A stretch of DNA of 64,000 nucleotides from Pseudomonas pohangensis (GCF_900105995.1 NZ_LT629785.1:3472001-3536000), one strand, 5' to 3'. Shown: positions 24,722 to 34,741, numbered from the stretch's first letter. Notes: generated by a model from the letters alone, not told the origin. Made by a program: numbers and translations.

Positions 24722-26371
24722 ATGAAACGCACAGGTACCCGCTTTCGTCCGCGTCTGGCACAGGCCAACTACGACGCCATCATCATCGGCTCCGGCATCG
24801 GCGGCCTGACCGCCGCCGCCCTGCTGGCCCGGCTGGGCAAGCGCGTCTGCGTGCTGGAGCAGCACTACACCGCCGGCGGCTACACCCATGCCTACGAGAA
24901 TCAGGGCTACGAGTGGGATGTCGGCGTGCATTACATCGGCGAGGTGCACAAGCCGTGGAGCGTGCTGCGCCGGGTGTTCGACGTGATATCCGACAACCAG
25001 CTGCAGTGGGAGCCGATGGACGATCACTTCGACCGCATCATTCTCGGCGACCTGACTTTCGATTACGTGGCCGGCCGCGAACAGCTGGCGGCGGCGCTGA
25101 AGCAGCAGTTCCCCGCCGAAGCCACAGCCATCGACAGCTATATCCAGCTGCTCGCCGATGTCAGCGCCAAAGTACCGAAGTTCTTCGCCGCCCAGGCCAT
25201 GCCGCGCCGCCTCGGCATGCTCTACAGCAAGCTGCGCCGCCGGCTGCTGCCGGACTACTTCTTCAAGACCACCCGTGAAGTACTCGAAGGCCTGACCGGC
25301 AACCAGCAGCTGATCGGCGTACTCACCGGCCAGTGGGGCGACTACGGTCTGCCGCCGGCCCAGTCGGCGTTTGTCATGCATGCGATGGTGGCCAAGCATT
25401 ATCTGGCCGGCGGCAGTTACCCGGTGGGTGGCGCCGCGCAAATGGCCGCAACCATCATTCCGGTGATCGAGGCCGCCGGTGGCAACGTGTTCACCTATGC
25501 CGGGGTGCGCGAAATCCTCATCGAGAACGGCCGCGCCGTGGGTGTGCGTCTGCACAAGGATGATGTCGAGTTGCGCGCGCCGCAGATTGTCAGCAGCGCC
25601 GGCCTGATCCCCACCTACACCCGTCTGATTCCACGCCAGATTGCCGAGGCCAGGGGCCTGCTGGCACCGCTGCAGAAGGTCGAACTGTCGGCCGCCAGCC
25701 TGTGCCTGTATGCCGGCTTCAAGGGCACGGCGGCCGAACTGGGTTTGCCCAAGACCAACTACTGGGTGTATCCGGGCGCCGACCACGACAGCAACAACAT
25801 CCGCTTCCAGACCGGCGCTACCGAACAGATGCCGATGATCTACATCTCCTTCCCGTCGGCCAAGGACCCGTCCTGGGACAGCCGCTACCCGGGCAAGGCC
25901 ACCGTGGAAATCGTCGCGCCGACCCTGCCGAGCCTGTTCGCCCAATGGAAAGGCAGCACCTGGGGCAAGCGCGGTGCCGAGTACGATGCACTCAAGGCCA
26001 AGCTCACCGCAGAACTGCTGGAAACCCTCTATCGCTTCCATCCGCAACTGCGCGATGCGCTGGATTTCTGTGAACTGGGCACACCGCTGTCGACCGAATG
26101 GTTCCAGTGGAACGAACAGGGCGAGATCTATGGCATCGACCACACGGTCGAGCGTTTCGACCAGCACTGGATTCACAGCCAGACGCCGATCAAGGGCCTG
26201 TATCTGACCGGCGCCGACACCCTCACCGCCGGTGTCGGCGGCGCGCTGATGGGCGGCGTGATGACCGCCACCTGCATGCTCGGCTGGCAGGGTTACAAGG
26301 TTGGCAAGCTGCTGAAAAACTGGAACCCGCAAAGCGCCGGCAACCCTGCGGGCAACAGCGCGACGGCCTGA
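24722..26371 (+). CDS. FAD-dependent oxidoreductase, CrtI/retinol-saturase-like
   Basis: The start at 24722 has GGAG upstream. The 549-residue protein has the dinucleotide-binding motif YDAIIIGSGIGGLTAAALLARLGKRVCVLEQH near residue 30, followed by AGGYTHAYENQGYEWDVGVHYIGE, and a C-terminal flavin-binding block with GLYLTGADTLTAGVGGALMGGVMTA. This order is that of phytoene desaturases and all-trans-retinol 13,14-reductases. Substrate is probably a polyisoprenoid or other long conjugated lipid; unknown. The gene is divergent from padR and under the twin operators. No crtB/E neighbours are present, so carotenoid synthesis is not supported. Confidence 0.85.
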   Translation: MKRTGTRFRPRLAQANYDAIIIGSGIGGLTAAALLARLGKRVCVLEQHYTAGGYTHAYENQGYEWDVGVHYIGEVHKPWSVLRRVFDVISDNQLQWEPMDDHFDRIILGDLTFDYVAGREQLAAALKQQFPAEATAIDSYIQLLADVSAKVPKFFAAQAMPRRLGMLYSKLRRRLLPDYFFKTTREVLEGLTGNQQLIGVLTGQWGDYGLPPAQSAFVMHAMVAKHYLAGGSYPVGGAAQMAATIIPVIEAAGGNVFTYAGVREILIENGRAVGVRLHKDDVELRAPQIVSSAGLIPTYTRLIPRQIAEARGLLAPLQKVELSAASLCLYAGFKGTAAELGLPKTNYWVYPGADHDSNNIRFQTGATEQMPMIYISFPSAKDPSWDSRYPGKATVEIVAPTLPSLFAQWKGSTWGKRGAEYDALKAKLTAELLETLYRFHPQLRDALDFCELGTPLSTEWFQWNEQGEIYGIDHTVERFDQHWIHSQTPIKGLYLTGADTLTAGVGGALMGGVMTATCMLGWQGYKVGKLLKNWNPQSAGNPAGNSATA

Positions 26372-26392
26372 AGCGCAAGGCCAAGCCGGATA

Positions 26393-26415
26393 GTTCCCAT
26401 GCTCTGCGTGGGAAC
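26393..26415. repeat. REP family C palindrome
   Basis: GTTCCCATGC-TCT-GCGTGGGAAC, one mismatch in the stem, between the oxidoreductase and the serine hydrolase. Confidence 0.82.
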
Positions 26416-26489
26416 CCGGCGGTTACGCCAGCGACTGTTGTCCCGCCCGCCTGCTAATCTGCGGCAACACTTTCTGCAGGGAATCAGCC

Positions 26490-27851
26490 ATGGCCGTAGC
26501 AAAAAACACCCTCATCAGCCTGGTGCTGGTTGCCGGCGGTCTGATCTGGCTGAAAGTCGCGCCGCCGGAATTGCTGCGCGTGGGCGCCAATTACTCGGCA
26601 AAGATGGTCTGCTCGAACGTGTTTCTGGCCGGCCGCGATGCCGATCAGGTCATGCGTGATGATGTGCAGGCGCCGGGCAATCCGTTGATGCGGCTGATGT
26701 GGGTCACGGTGGACCGCGAACAGAACAGCGTACGCGGTGGGCTGTTCGGCTTTATCGGCAATGGTCTGGCGCTGCATCGTCCCGGCACCGGCTGCGCCAC
26801 GGTGCCCGATGGTGATCTGGCCCGCGCCGCCCGCGTGGTCAGCCAGCGCCCGCTGCCGGCCGAGCCGCCCGCCGATCAGCCATGGCCCGCCGGCAGTGCG
26901 GCACAAACCCTGCCGGCGCTGCAGGCACTGGTCGAAAGTGCGCAGCTGGCCGGCCCCGGCATGCGCGCGATTGCGGTGATCCACAACGGCAAGCTGGTGG
27001 CGCAAAGCTATGGCCCGGGCTTTTCCCAAAGCACACCACTGCTCGGCTGGTCGATGACCAAATCGGTAACCGCCGCACTGGTCGGCCTGCAAATTGCCGA
27101 TGGCACACTGCGCATGAGCCAAGCCGGTTTCTGGCCAAAGGATTCCGGCGGCCGCGAGGCGATCAAGCTGGGCAACCTGATGGCGATGGACGATGGCCTG
27201 GAGTTCAACGAAGGCTACGGTGATGTTTCCGATGTCACCCGTATGCTCTATCTCGAGCCGGACATGGCCGCCTACATGCAGGCGCGGCCGCTGGCGCACC
27301 AGCCCGGGACTTTCTGGAACTACTCCAGCGGTACCACGGTGATGCTCTCCCATCTGTGGCAGCAGGCCGCCGGCAAGCAGTCCCTCGAGCTGCCCTACAG
27401 CCGTCTGTTCGTGCCGCTGGGCATGCGCAGCGCGATCATCGAAGCCGATGCCCGCGGCACCCTGGTCGGCTCCAGCTACATGTACGCCACCGCCCAGGAC
27501 TGGGCGCGCTACGGCCAGTTCCTGCTGCAGGATGGCGTATGGAACGGCCAGCGCCTGCTGCCCGAAGGTTTCGTGCAGAACATCAGCAGCCCGTCGGTGG
27601 CTTCGCGCGGCGAATATGCCAGGGGCCAGTTTTGGCGCTGGGGCCCGCAGGGGGCAACCCCTGAGGGAGAAAATCCGGACACCGCCTTCGACATTCCGGC
27701 CGATACCTTCTGGATGCGCGGGCATGACGGCCAGACAGTCGCCATAGTGCCGTCGCAGCAACTGGTGGTGGTCCGTCTGGGGCTGACCCCGCAAAGCCTG
27801 CTCTACCAGTCCCAGGGCCTGCTCGCCGCGGTGCTCAAGGCGCTGCACTGA
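26490..27851 (+). CDS. SxxK serine hydrolase (beta-lactamase/EstB fold)
   Basis: The 453-residue protein has an N-terminal hydrophobic anchor or signal (LISLVLVAGGLIWLKVAPP), a catalytic SMTK in GWSMTKSVTAALVGLQIADG near residue 187, YSS as the second motif in NYSSGTTVMLSH, and HDGQT near the C-terminus. These fit serine hydrolases of the penicillin-binding-like fold. It shares the whole plan with the gene at 16160-17386 but is longer at the N-terminus. Probably exported and membrane-bound. GGGA precedes the ATG. Substrate unknown; clinical beta-lactamase activity is not implied. Confidence 0.84.
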   Translation: MAVAKNTLISLVLVAGGLIWLKVAPPELLRVGANYSAKMVCSNVFLAGRDADQVMRDDVQAPGNPLMRLMWVTVDREQNSVRGGLFGFIGNGLALHRPGTGCATVPDGDLARAARVVSQRPLPAEPPADQPWPAGSAAQTLPALQALVESAQLAGPGMRAIAVIHNGKLVAQSYGPGFSQSTPLLGWSMTKSVTAALVGLQIADGTLRMSQAGFWPKDSGGREAIKLGNLMAMDDGLEFNEGYGDVSDVTRMLYLEPDMAAYMQARPLAHQPGTFWNYSSGTTVMLSHLWQQAAGKQSLELPYSRLFVPLGMRSAIIEADARGTLVGSSYMYATAQDWARYGQFLLQDGVWNGQRLLPEGFVQNISSPSVASRGEYARGQFWRWGPQGATPEGENPDTAFDIPADTFWMRGHDGQTVAIVPSQQLVVVRLGLTPQSLLYQSQGLLAAVLKALH

Positions 27852-27968
27852 GCTGCCGGCAACTGGCATCCCCTGCGGCCAATCCACACCGGCATGCCAC
27901 GGCGCAGGCTGCATTGCCGGCTGGACACTCTATAGTCAGTGGATTCGGAACCATCAAGGAGCACGCTT

Positions 27969-30875
27969 GTGCCATCGCGCCGCATTCCCTTTTCCGTGCA
28001 CATCTCCTACCTGTTCATCGGCCTGCTGGCGGTGTTCGCGATCATCCTCAACGCCTTCCAGTTCAGCGAAACCAGCCGATTGATCACCACCGAGGTCGGT
28101 CATCGCTTCGAGCTGATCGGCGAACGGGCCACCGAGGATATCCAGCACACCTTCAGCGGCGCCGCGCTGAGCTCGGCCCTGCTGGCCAAGCAGCGCCTAA
28201 TGCGCGCCACCTCGCTGGCACAACGCCTGGAAAGCCTGCCCTGGCTGGCCACGGCGCTGCAGGCACAAGCCAATGCCAACTCCATGTACATGGGCTACGA
28301 AACCGGCGACTTCTTCCTGCTGCGGCCCTGGCATGACGACCCGCAGTTGCAGGCGCTGTTCAATGCGCCACCCGGCACCGGCTGGATGGTGCAGAGCATT
28401 CAGGTGGTGGATGGCCAGGCACTGGGCGAGCACCTGTTCTTCACCACCGACCTGCAGCTGATCGAGCGCCGCGTCAAACCCGACTATCACTATGACCCGC
28501 GCACCCGTGACTGGTATACGCAAGCGCTGGCCACCGATGGCTTGTACGTGCAGCCTCCCTACGTGTTTTCCAGTACCGGCGAGGTCGGCAGTACCTTCGC
28601 TACCGAAACCGACAATGGCCTGGCCGTGGCCGGCGTCGACATCACCCTGCGCTCGGTCAACCACATACTGCGCAAGAATGTGGTGACGCCGAGTACCCGG
28701 CTGGTGCTGCTCAATGACAAAGGCGAAGTGCTCAGCTCCGAACGTGGTCCGGTCGAGATGGTGCCGGTCGAAAATGCCCGGGGCCGGCTACCGACACTCA
28801 ACGACCTCGACCTGCCCATACTGAGAAAGCTGGTCAGCGATACGCCGCCGGGCACCACCGCGATCATGCACATAGAGGATGTTGAGGGCGATAACTGGGA
28901 AGGCGGTGCCTTTCCCCTGAAGATGGCCGACAGCACCCTGACCCTGTGGATCGCGGCACCCCATGCCGAGTTGCTGGCCAGTGCCTACGCCAGTCTGAAA
29001 CAGAGCCTCTACATCGTCATCGCGCTGTTTCTGCTCGGTATTCTCGCCGCCCTTGCCCTCTCGCGGCTGGCCTCCAGGCCATTGGCCGCGCTGACCCACG
29101 AGGCCGGCAAGATCGAGCGCTTCGACTTCGAGGAGCCGCTCGATGTCGAGTCACAGATCGCCGAGGTGGTCGATCTGGCGCACGCCATGGGCAACATGAA
29201 GAGCACCATCAAGCGCTTCCTGCAGCTGTCCACCGCACTGGCCAGTGAAAGCAACTTCAACAGTCTGCTGGCCCGCCTGCTCAGTGAAATGCAGTCGGTC
29301 ACCAATGCCGATGCCAGCCTGATCTATCTGGCCGATGGCGATGCCCGTCATCTGGATCTGGCGCGGGTGCGGCAGGGCAACAATCTGCTCGATGGCCATG
29401 GCCAGCAGCTGCTGGACACCCGTGCCGATAGCACGCATCCACTGATACAGGCACTGGACGAAGGAGTGCCGCCGCGCGAGTTGACGACCCACGAGTTGCA
29501 GAGCTACTTCCCGGCGCTGACCGAGGTGGCCCACAGCCTGAGCCTCTGGGTGCTGCCCCTGCACAACCGCGCCGGTGAACTGCTCGGCGTTCTGGCGCTG
29601 CTGGTCGACCAGAGCCGCAATCCGCTGAGCACGGAGCTGATGGCCTTTGTCAGGACACTCTCGACCACTGCCGCCGTGGCGCTGAATACCCAGCGCCTGA
29701 TCGAGGAACAGAAGATCCTGCTGGAGTCCTTCATCCAGCTGATTGCCGGCGCCATCGATGCCAAGAGCCCCTATACCGGCGGCCATTGCCAGCGGGTGCC
29801 GGAGCTGACCAAGATGCTTGCCCGCGCCGCCTGCGCCGAACAACAGGGGCCGTTCGCCAGCTTCAGCCTCGACGACAACCAGTGGGAAGAGCTGCATATT
29901 GCCGCCTGGCTGCACGATTGCGGCAAAGTCACCACCCCCGAATACGTGGTCGACAAGGCGACCAAACTGGAAACCCTCTACGACCGCATCCACGAAGTGC
30001 GCATGCGCTTTGAAGTGCTCAAGCGCGATGCCGAAATCGCCTGCCTGAAGGCCATCGCCGCCGGAGGCGATGCCGATGCCCTGCACAACGCGCTGCGCCA
30101 GCAACTGCACCAGCTGGATGACGATTTCGCCTTTGTCGCCCGCTGCAACGAGGGCGGCGAGTTCATGGCGACGGAACATGTCGAACGCATGCGTGGCATC
30201 GCCAGCCTGAGCTGGCAACGCACCCTCTCCGACCGTCTGGGGATTTCCTACGAGGAGCGCCAGCGCAAGGAACGCAACCCGGAAGCCGCACTACCGGTTA
30301 GCGAAGCATTGCTGGCCGACAAGCCCGAACACCTGTTCCTGCGCGGCCCGCGTGACCAGCTGGCGGAGAACAATCCGTGGGGCTTCAAGGTGCGCGTGCC
30401 GGAGTATCTGTACAACCGTGGCGAACTCTACAACCTCTGTGTGGCGCGCGGCACGCTGTCCGAGGAGGAACGCTACAAGATCAACGAGCACATCATCCAG
30501 ACCATCATCATGCTGGAGAAACTGCCGTTCCCGCGGCACCTGCGCAGGGTGCCGGAAATCGCCGGCGGCCACCACGAGAAGATGGATGGCAACGGTTACC
30601 CCAGACGCCTGACCGGTGAACAGATGAGCCTGCCGGCGCGGATGATGGCCATCGCCGACATTTTCGAGGCGCTGACTGCCGTCGATCGCCCGTACAAGAA
30701 AGGCAAGACCCTTTCCGATGCGATCAGGATCATGGGCCTGATGCAGCAGGAGCAACACATTGACGGCGAACTGTTTGCCCTGTTCCTGCGCTCGGGGGTG
30801 TATCTGGAGTACGCAGCGCGCTACATGCCTGCGGCGCTGATCGACGAGGTGGATATCCGTCCGTATCTGGCCTGA
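27969..30875 (+). CDS. HD-GYP cyclic-di-GMP phosphodiesterase with periplasmic sensor and GAF domain
   Basis: The GTG at 27969 follows AAGGAG by 7 bases and is preferred to an upstream in-frame ATG. The 968-residue protein has a membrane helix at about 8-30, a roughly 300-residue periplasmic Cache-like sensor, a second helix near 345 (LYIVIALFLLGILAALAL), a HAMP-like linker, a GAF domain (about 430-590) and a C-terminal HD-GYP domain. The HD pair is at 649-650 (WLHDCGK) and the GYP at 876-878 (HHEKMDGNGYP). HD-GYP enzymes hydrolyse c-di-GMP. Unusually, about 150 residues separate the KATKLE and LSEEERYKINEH halves of the domain, which are normally adjacent. Confidence 0.88.
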   Translation: MPSRRIPFSVHISYLFIGLLAVFAIILNAFQFSETSRLITTEVGHRFELIGERATEDIQHTFSGAALSSALLAKQRLMRATSLAQRLESLPWLATALQAQANANSMYMGYETGDFFLLRPWHDDPQLQALFNAPPGTGWMVQSIQVVDGQALGEHLFFTTDLQLIERRVKPDYHYDPRTRDWYTQALATDGLYVQPPYVFSSTGEVGSTFATETDNGLAVAGVDITLRSVNHILRKNVVTPSTRLVLLNDKGEVLSSERGPVEMVPVENARGRLPTLNDLDLPILRKLVSDTPPGTTAIMHIEDVEGDNWEGGAFPLKMADSTLTLWIAAPHAELLASAYASLKQSLYIVIALFLLGILAALALSRLASRPLAALTHEAGKIERFDFEEPLDVESQIAEVVDLAHAMGNMKSTIKRFLQLSTALASESNFNSLLARLLSEMQSVTNADASLIYLADGDARHLDLARVRQGNNLLDGHGQQLLDTRADSTHPLIQALDEGVPPRELTTHELQSYFPALTEVAHSLSLWVLPLHNRAGELLGVLALLVDQSRNPLSTELMAFVRTLSTTAAVALNTQRLIEEQKILLESFIQLIAGAIDAKSPYTGGHCQRVPELTKMLARAACAEQQGPFASFSLDDNQWEELHIAAWLHDCGKVTTPEYVVDKATKLETLYDRIHEVRMRFEVLKRDAEIACLKAIAAGGDADALHNALRQQLHQLDDDFAFVARCNEGGEFMATEHVERMRGIASLSWQRTLSDRLGISYEERQRKERNPEAALPVSEALLADKPEHLFLRGPRDQLAENNPWGFKVRVPEYLYNRGELYNLCVARGTLSEEERYKINEHIIQTIIMLEKLPFPRHLRRVPEIAGGHHEKMDGNGYPRRLTGEQMSLPARMMAIADIFEALTAVDRPYKKGKTLSDAIRIMGLMQQEQHIDGELFALFLRSGVYLEYAARYMPAALIDEVDIRPYLA

Positions 30876-30876
30876 A

Positions 30877-30909
30877 ATGCAAACGGCGCCTGCCCGGCGC
30901 CGTTTGCAT
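30877..30909. terminator. Strong bidirectional terminator hairpin
   Basis: ATGCAAACGGCGCC (30877-30890) and its exact reverse complement (30896-30909) flank a 5-base loop, one base after the HD-GYP stop and 20 bases before the convergent DUF1329 stop. The A/T ends supply short U-runs both ways. Confidence 0.8.
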
Positions 30910-30929
30910 GAGTGCAGCCTGAAGCCGCC

Positions 30930-32351
30930 TTAGCGAATCCCGGCGCCTGCCAGCGATTGCGGTGACCACTGCGCCTTGGACAGCGGCTTGATCAGCTTGA
31001 TGCCACCGAACGGGCCGAAGATACCCGAGACGTTGTAACGCCCGGCAATCAGGTCGTAGATCACGCTGTTGGCGGCGCCGGTGCGGTTATACCAGTCCAC
31101 GCTGCCATGGGCGAAACCGCCACGGTAGAGCTCGTCGTTGCCGTCATACTCGTCGGATGCCACGGCACGCCAGCTATCCTCGTCGAGATAGAAGGTGCGC
31201 GTTTTGTAGATGTGCCGCTTGCCCGGTTTCAGCGTCGCTTCCACTACCCAGACGCGGTGCAGTTCCCAGCGCAGGAAATCCGGATTCAGGTGATTGGCGG
31301 TAACGTACTTGGCCGGCTCCTTTTCGTAGTTCAGCTTGTAGTTGTTGTAGGGAATGATCATTTCCTTCTTGCCGATCAGCTTGAAGTCGAAGCGATCCAT
31401 GGCGCCGTTGAAGATGCCGACATCGTCATAGGTGCTGCTGCCCGCCGTTCCCGGGTTGGGCGTGTCGTAGGCGATATCCGGCGCCAGCTTGACCCGCCGC
31501 TGACCCGGCAGGTACTGCCAGGCGCGGCGCGGCTGCACCAGCGGATTGACCGCATCCTGGCCCATGATTGCTTCACCGGCACGGCGTGCCGGCTCGTTGT
31601 ACTTGACCTTGATCCGCCCGTAGACATCCGAAGGCCCGACCACCTTGTTGATATTTTCCGTAGTGGCCAGCGGCGAGCCGCCCCATACCTCGCCACTGGT
31701 GGCCAGGATCGGTGTGCCGTCGGAGGCCATGTTCCACGACTCATAACGGGTATTGAACTCGTGATCGAGCAGACCGGGCACACCGAACAGGTGGTTCCAC
31801 ATGGCCTCATAACCGGTTTGCGGAATCGGGAAGGCAACGCCGGGCACGGCATTTTCCAGCGCCAGGCCGCCCTCACCGGTGCGGGCGTTGGTCGCGTTGA
31901 TCCTGGCGTTCTTTATCTGGTGCTCGGCCAGTGGCACGCTGCGGTGAGTCGGGTAAACATCGACCCGGTAGCTCGGATAGCGCCGCAGCAGTTCGTAGGT
32001 CACTGCGGTCAGCTGGTCCTTGTACTGGTCGCGGTTCTGCCCGGTAATCACCAGCAGCGGTTTTTCTCCGGCAAACGGGTCCGGCAGCATGCTATCGCCG
32101 GGGGTGTAGCCGGGTGGCGTCAGATCCTGGGGCAGGCCGCCGGTATAGGGCGGTATCGTACCCGCAGCATTCCCGGCCATCTCTGCACCGATCGGCGTCA
32201 GCGTGGTGCCGAGCTGGGCCGCCTGTTCCGGAGTGACTGCTGCCTGGGCAAAACCACTGGCGAGCAGCATGACGGCAGCGGCCAGCATTTGTCTGGCAGG
32301 CGCATGTCCGACCGTTTCAGGCTGGCGGCATTTATTGAATTTATTGGCCAC
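30930..32351 (-). CDS. DUF1329 exported protein
   Basis: The GTG at 32351 is chosen because it is preceded by CGAGGA and leaves a compact signal peptide (RQMLAAAVMLLASGFAQAAVT). The 473-residue mature protein contains the marks of the DUF1329 family: GTTLTPIGAEMAGNAAGTIPPYTGG at its start, GTSGEVWGGSPL-like repeats and KTRTFYLDEDSWRAVASDEYD near the C-terminus. DUF1329 proteins resemble LolB/LppX-fold lipid carriers and often accompany DUF1302 barrels and RND exporters of hydrophobic compounds; none of these is adjacent. Function is unproven. Confidence 0.85.
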   Translation of the reverse strand: MANKFNKCRQPETVGHAPARQMLAAAVMLLASGFAQAAVTPEQAAQLGTTLTPIGAEMAGNAAGTIPPYTGGLPQDLTPPGYTPGDSMLPDPFAGEKPLLVITGQNRDQYKDQLTAVTYELLRRYPSYRVDVYPTHRSVPLAEHQIKNARINATNARTGEGGLALENAVPGVAFPIPQTGYEAMWNHLFGVPGLLDHEFNTRYESWNMASDGTPILATSGEVWGGSPLATTENINKVVGPSDVYGRIKVKYNEPARRAGEAIMGQDAVNPLVQPRRAWQYLPGQRRVKLAPDIAYDTPNPGTAGSSTYDDVGIFNGAMDRFDFKLIGKKEMIIPYNNYKLNYEKEPAKYVTANHLNPDFLRWELHRVWVVEATLKPGKRHIYKTRTFYLDEDSWRAVASDEYDGNDELYRGGFAHGSVDWYNRTGAANSVIYDLIAGRYNVSGIFGPFGGIKLIKPLSKAQWSPQSLAGAGIR

Positions 32352-32497
32352 GGATGAAAGTCCTCGGGAGATCTGTTGGGTGAAGTGTTGCGAGCCACAT
32401 AAAGGCATTAGCGGTGCCACAATACCTTAATCGGGCAATTTCGCCAGCGCCTGATGAGCGCCGGCGTTTGCTGAATAATGACGGATAAATCCGCCCA

Positions 32498-33766
32498 TTA
32501 CACCGTCGCGATGGTAACTGACCGGTGCCGGAAATAGCGCTCGACCACCAGCAGCATGGCCAGACCGAGCAGACCGGCCAGCACGAACAATGCCGGATAA
32601 CCCAGGGTCTGTGCCAGCCAGCCGCTACTGGCACCGACCAGCCCGGCGAGCAGCAGTTGTACGCTGGCCTGCAGGGTGAAATCCGCGCCTTCGTGCTCGG
32701 CCCGGCAATGGCTCATCATCACGGCAAACAGCGCCACCGTGGACATGCCATCGGCCACCTGTTCGAACAGGCTGATGGCATAGACCAGCGGAACATCCGC
32801 GCCCGCCCCGACCAGCGCCGCCATACCGGCAATGCCGACCGCCTGCAGTGCGCCGAAGCCCAGCAACGAGCGTCGCGCACCCAGATGCGCATACAGCAGG
32901 CCGCCAAGCAGGGCACCGCCGATGCCGGCGAGACTGGTGATCAGGGTCAGCTGACCGAGTGCCGCATTGCTCCAGCCCTGATCGACCAGCAGCGGCTTGA
33001 TCATCGGCGAACCCAGCGCATCGCCGAGCTTGAAGGTCAGCACCACGGCGAGCCAGGTCGCCATGCCGGGCAGCGCCAGCAGGCCGCGATAGTGCCTCAG
33101 CAACAACCCCGGGCCCCCGCTACGTTCGGCCAGTTCGTCGTGCCGCGGCAACAGGCGGTTTTCCCGAAAGCGCCAGACCGGCAGGGTCAGCAGCAACAAC
33201 AGCATGGCGACGATTCCCAGGCTGAGATTCCAGCCCAGCGCATCGATGGCCAGCAACAGGCCGCTGCCGCTGACGAGCATGCCGATCTTGTAACCGCCCA
33301 CCTGCAGGCTGTTGCCCAGCCCGCGCCAGCGCTCCGGCAGCAGGCGCACGGTGAGGCCATCGGTGGCGATGTCCTGGGTCGCTGCGGCCAGATTGACCAG
33401 CAGCAACAGACCGAGCAGCAGCCACAATTGACGGCTGAACAGGTCTTCCGGAGAGAGCAACGCCAGCGCACCGATAACCAGAGTAATACCGGCCTGCAGC
33501 GGCAGAATCCAGCCACGGTGATGGCCCAGGCGGCGCGAGGCCAGACGGTCGATCCACGGCGCCCACAACACCTTGAGCAGCCACGGCAGCGCCAGCAATT
33601 TGAGCAGGCCGATCAGCGCCAGATCGACGCCGTGCTGGCGTAACAGCACCGGCAGCGCATGGGCCATCAGCCCGGCCGGCAGCCCCTGCGCACAATACAG
33701 CGAGGCCAGCAAAAGCAGGGTGGCGCGGCCTGGCGCGGCCGCCTGGGCGGGGTTACTGCTGCGCAT
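32498..33766 (-). CDS. Major facilitator superfamily transporter (AmpG-like)
   Basis: The 422-residue protein has 12 hydrophobic segments. It opens LLLLASLYCAQGLPAGLMAHALPVLLRQHGVDLALIGLLKLLALPWLLKVLWAPWIDR, the pattern of the AmpG/PAT branch of MFS transporters, which move muropeptides or acyl-CoA. It starts 3 bases after the stop of the alpha/beta hydrolase gene, so the two form an operon. AmpG itself is normally longer and located elsewhere, so the exact substrate is uncertain. Confidence 0.83.
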   Translation of the reverse strand: MRSSNPAQAAAPGRATLLLLASLYCAQGLPAGLMAHALPVLLRQHGVDLALIGLLKLLALPWLLKVLWAPWIDRLASRRLGHHRGWILPLQAGITLVIGALALLSPEDLFSRQLWLLLGLLLLVNLAAATQDIATDGLTVRLLPERWRGLGNSLQVGGYKIGMLVSGSGLLLAIDALGWNLSLGIVAMLLLLLTLPVWRFRENRLLPRHDELAERSGGPGLLLRHYRGLLALPGMATWLAVVLTFKLGDALGSPMIKPLLVDQGWSNAALGQLTLITSLAGIGGALLGGLLYAHLGARRSLLGFGALQAVGIAGMAALVGAGADVPLVYAISLFEQVADGMSTVALFAVMMSHCRAEHEGADFTLQASVQLLLAGLVGASSGWLAQTLGYPALFVLAGLLGLAMLLVVERYFRHRSVTIATV

Positions 33767-33769
33767 CTA

Positions 33770-34702
33770 TCAGGCAGCGGACGCGTTAGCTGCGCTGGCC
33801 GGCTGTGGTGCCTGCTGGCAATGCCGGATGATCAGGCCGCTGATAGCCGGCCACAACGCCGGCGGCAGGTCATGGCCCATGTCGTCGATCAGCTTCAGGC
33901 GGGCGCCGTGGATATGCACAGCGGTGTCCAGCCCGCCGCTCGGTGGCACCAGGATGTCGCGTTTGCCGTGAATCACCAGCGTCGGTGCCTTGATCTGCCG
34001 CAACAGATCGCGGCGCGAACCATGGGCGACGATGGCGCAGGTCTGACGCAGGAAGCCGTCCGGGTAATAGCCGCGGTCGAAACTCTCGCTGAGCATGGCA
34101 CGCAGGTGGCTGACCTCGCGCAGGTGTTCGGCACTGCCCACGTATTCCGCGGTGGTCGCCATGTGTTCGACCACCTGGTCACGGGTGGCATTGGCCGGTG
34201 GTTGCGGGCGCAGGAAGATCTTGCGCAGGTCGCGGAACTCCATGGCCGAGGACTTGCGGTCACCGCTGGTGGACATGATCGAGGTCAGACTGAGCACCCG
34301 CTGCGGGTAGCGCGCGGCCAGGGTCTGCACGATCATGCCGCCCATCGAGGCGCCGACGATATGCGCCTGCTGGATACCCAATGCATCGAGCAGGCCGACG
34401 CTATCGGCGGTCATGTCATCCAGGGTGTAGGGCGGGCGCTTGAGCTTCCAGCCAAACAGCAGGCTGAGGATCATGCGCAACATGCCCGGCGTCTTGCGCC
34501 CCTCGATCTTGCTCGACAGGCCGACATCCCGGTTGTCGAAACGGATCACCCGGAAACCCGCCGCCACCAGCAGCGCGCAGAACGGTTTGGGCCAGGCCAG
34601 CAGCTGCATGCCCAGCCCCATCACCAGCAGCAATACCGGTGCGTCCGGCGCACCAAATTCTTCGTATTCGATCTCGATTCCGTTGCTTTTGACTTTGGCC
34701 AC
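33770..34702 (-). CDS. Alpha/beta hydrolase with Ser nucleophile
   Basis: The 310-residue protein begins at a GTG with GGGAG upstream. It shows the family's strand-turn start (ETEYEEFGAPDAPVLLLVMGLGMQLLAWP), FDNRDVGLS, the nucleophile elbow GASMGGMIV near residue 120, an Asp in GKRDILVP and a late His in MGHDLPPALWP. It resembles esterases of the TAP/proline iminopeptidase-like group. It is the first gene of the operon with the MFS gene. Its start lies in the same frame as the upstream integrase remnant but has its own ribosome site, so it is not a fusion. Confidence 0.86.
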   Translation of the reverse strand: MAKVKSNGIEIEYEEFGAPDAPVLLLVMGLGMQLLAWPKPFCALLVAAGFRVIRFDNRDVGLSSKIEGRKTPGMLRMILSLLFGWKLKRPPYTLDDMTADSVGLLDALGIQQAHIVGASMGGMIVQTLAARYPQRVLSLTSIMSTSGDRKSSAMEFRDLRKIFLRPQPPANATRDQVVEHMATTAEYVGSAEHLREVSHLRAMLSESFDRGYYPDGFLRQTCAIVAHGSRRDLLRQIKAPTLVIHGKRDILVPPSGGLDTAVHIHGARLKLIDDMGHDLPPALWPAISGLIIRHCQQAPQPASAANASAA

Positions 34703-34741
34703 GTGCTGCTCCCGCGAGGTATTGGCAGAACGATGGATGAT

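Noticed and set aside
16160..27851. Calling the two SxxK serine hydrolases antibiotic-resistance beta-lactamases
   Set aside because: They carry SxxK and a penicillin-binding-like fold, but sequence alone fits esterase/peptidase homologues and gives no sign of resistance function.
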